Program-made: the position numbers and the translations under genes | Shown: piece after piece, positions 6,637 through 7,054 of the stretch | Numbering within the stretch: the first letter of the stretch is position 1 | How the letters are laid out: each line of letters begins with the position of its first letter | The notes under the pieces: generated by a model | Told to the model about the DNA's origin: nothing | Seen by the model: the letters and a program-made list of their open reading frames with translations, nothing else | Databases searched by the model: none | Origin: Acidobacteriota bacterium | GTDB taxonomy: Bacteria; Acidobacteriota; Blastocatellia; Pyrinomonadales; Pyrinomonadaceae | Direction: 5' to 3' | Length of the DNA: 7,054 nt | Assembly (NCBI GenBank): GCA_019247865.1 | Contig: JAFBAJ010000382.1 | Coordinates: 1-7,054, forward strand

Positions 6637-6666
6637 TTGGCAAAGGTTTCGGAGATATTATATAAA
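6637..6666 (+). promoter_or_regulatory. Candidate sigma-70-type promoter for the last gene
   Basis: TTGGCA at 6637-6642 and TATAAA at 6661-6666 are separated by 18 bases in an AT-rich stretch within the 112-base gap after the LolA-like gene. The implied transcript start near 6673 would leave a leader of about 60 bases. A second -35-like TTGACC at 6697-6702 has no matching -10 before the start codon. Confidence 0.4.
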
Positions 6667-6732
6667 GTCGGCAGGATGCATGCTCTTCTGAAATCCTTGA
6701 CCTTCAAATTTTAAGAGCGAGAACAGACCCAC

Positions 6733-7054
6733 ATGAACTTCAGCACGGCGCGCAGGCTCCTCGTTCTGGGCGTCACTCTGCAAATTTTGCTGATCGCCCA
6801 GAATGCTTTCGCGCAATCAAACGCCAAATGGCCGATCAGCCTCTCGAAGGGCACGACGGTCACTTTAAAAATTCCGCAGGCCGCCATTACGCTTGAGAAA
6901 GTAAGCAACTGGACCGGGGCCTACAGTTACACGGTCGAGGTGGAGCAGGACGGCGACGGTTATCAGGTCGGCGGCCATGCTGACTGGCAGGATTTGGGCT
7001 GGCCTGCGCAACTCGTCCTGTCTGTAAATAAGGTCGAGCGGAAGAAGGAATACA
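6733..7054 (+). CDS. N-terminal part of an unrecognised secreted protein (3' end outside window)
   Basis: From ATG 6733 the frame stays open to the window edge, giving 107 complete codons. The residues begin MNFSTARRLLVLGVTLQILL and form a signal peptide with a basic RR n-region, a hydrophobic core and cleavage after AFA, before Q28. The mature part starts SNAKWPISLSKGTTVTLKIP and continues with alternating strand-like segments (AYSYTVEVEQDGDGYQVGG, AQLVLSVNKVERKKEY), so it looks like a beta-rich periplasmic or surface protein. I do not recognise the family. The ribosome site is weak (AAGAG near 6713 is too far for an ideal site), so the start rests on the signal peptide. It has a candidate promoter of its own just upstream. 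Confidence 0.7.
   Translation, partial: MNFSTARRLLVLGVTLQILLIAQNAFAQSNAKWPISLSKGTTVTLKIPQAAITLEKVSNWTGAYSYTVEVEQDGDGYQVGGHADWQDLGWPAQLVLSVNKVERKKEY

Noticed and set aside
6697..6702. TTGACC as a -35 element for the last gene
   Set aside because: No -10-like hexamer occurs at 16-18 bases downstream; the TTGGCA/TATAAA pair further upstream fits better.

Overview
This 7,054-base window is GC-rich (roughly 60%) and densely coding, with every supported gene on the + strand. The combination of a roughly 1,000-residue receptor of the carboxypeptidase-regulatory-domain/TonB-dependent (Oar-like) type carrying a Gly/Arg-rich insert, secreted proteins with OB-like repeats, an exported bactofilin-like membrane protein and heptamer repeats of the type GTCAGTG/CACTGAC between genes suggests an Acidobacteriota chromosome, possibly of the Blastocatellia. 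That placement is inferred from gene style only. I see no rRNA, tRNA, CRISPR array, transposase or phage gene.

Layout: (1) bases 1-128, the C-terminal end of a membrane protein; (2) 141-1112, a signal-peptide-bearing bactofilin-like beta-helix domain fused to about five membrane helices, closely following (1) and probably in the same transcript; (3) a 249-base gap with a terminator-like hairpin; (4) 1362-2537, a secreted protein with three DUF5666-like repeats, the third split by a Gly/Pro-rich insert; (5) a 93-base gap almost filled by inverted arrays of a heptamer; (6) 2631-5624, the Oar-like outer-membrane receptor; (7) a 195-base gap with two successive hairpins, the second long (about 28 pairs) and regular; (8) 5820-6620, a secreted LolA/LolB-like protein; (9) 6733 to the window end, the start of another secreted protein that I do not recognise.

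Five of the six genes visibly encode exported or membrane proteins (four carry a signal peptide with a visible AxA-type cleavage site, and the receptor is also one of these; the first partial gene shows one membrane helix). The whole window is therefore cell-envelope territory. A plausible but unproven reading is that the receptor handles an outer-membrane substrate, with the DUF5666-like and LolA-like proteins working in the periplasm beside it. Nothing in the sequence identifies the substrate. The least explained elements are the long bulged hairpin at 5664-5732, the heptamer palindrome at 2544-2616, and the Gly-rich inserts in two adjacent secreted proteins. I do not see a clearly new multi-gene system.
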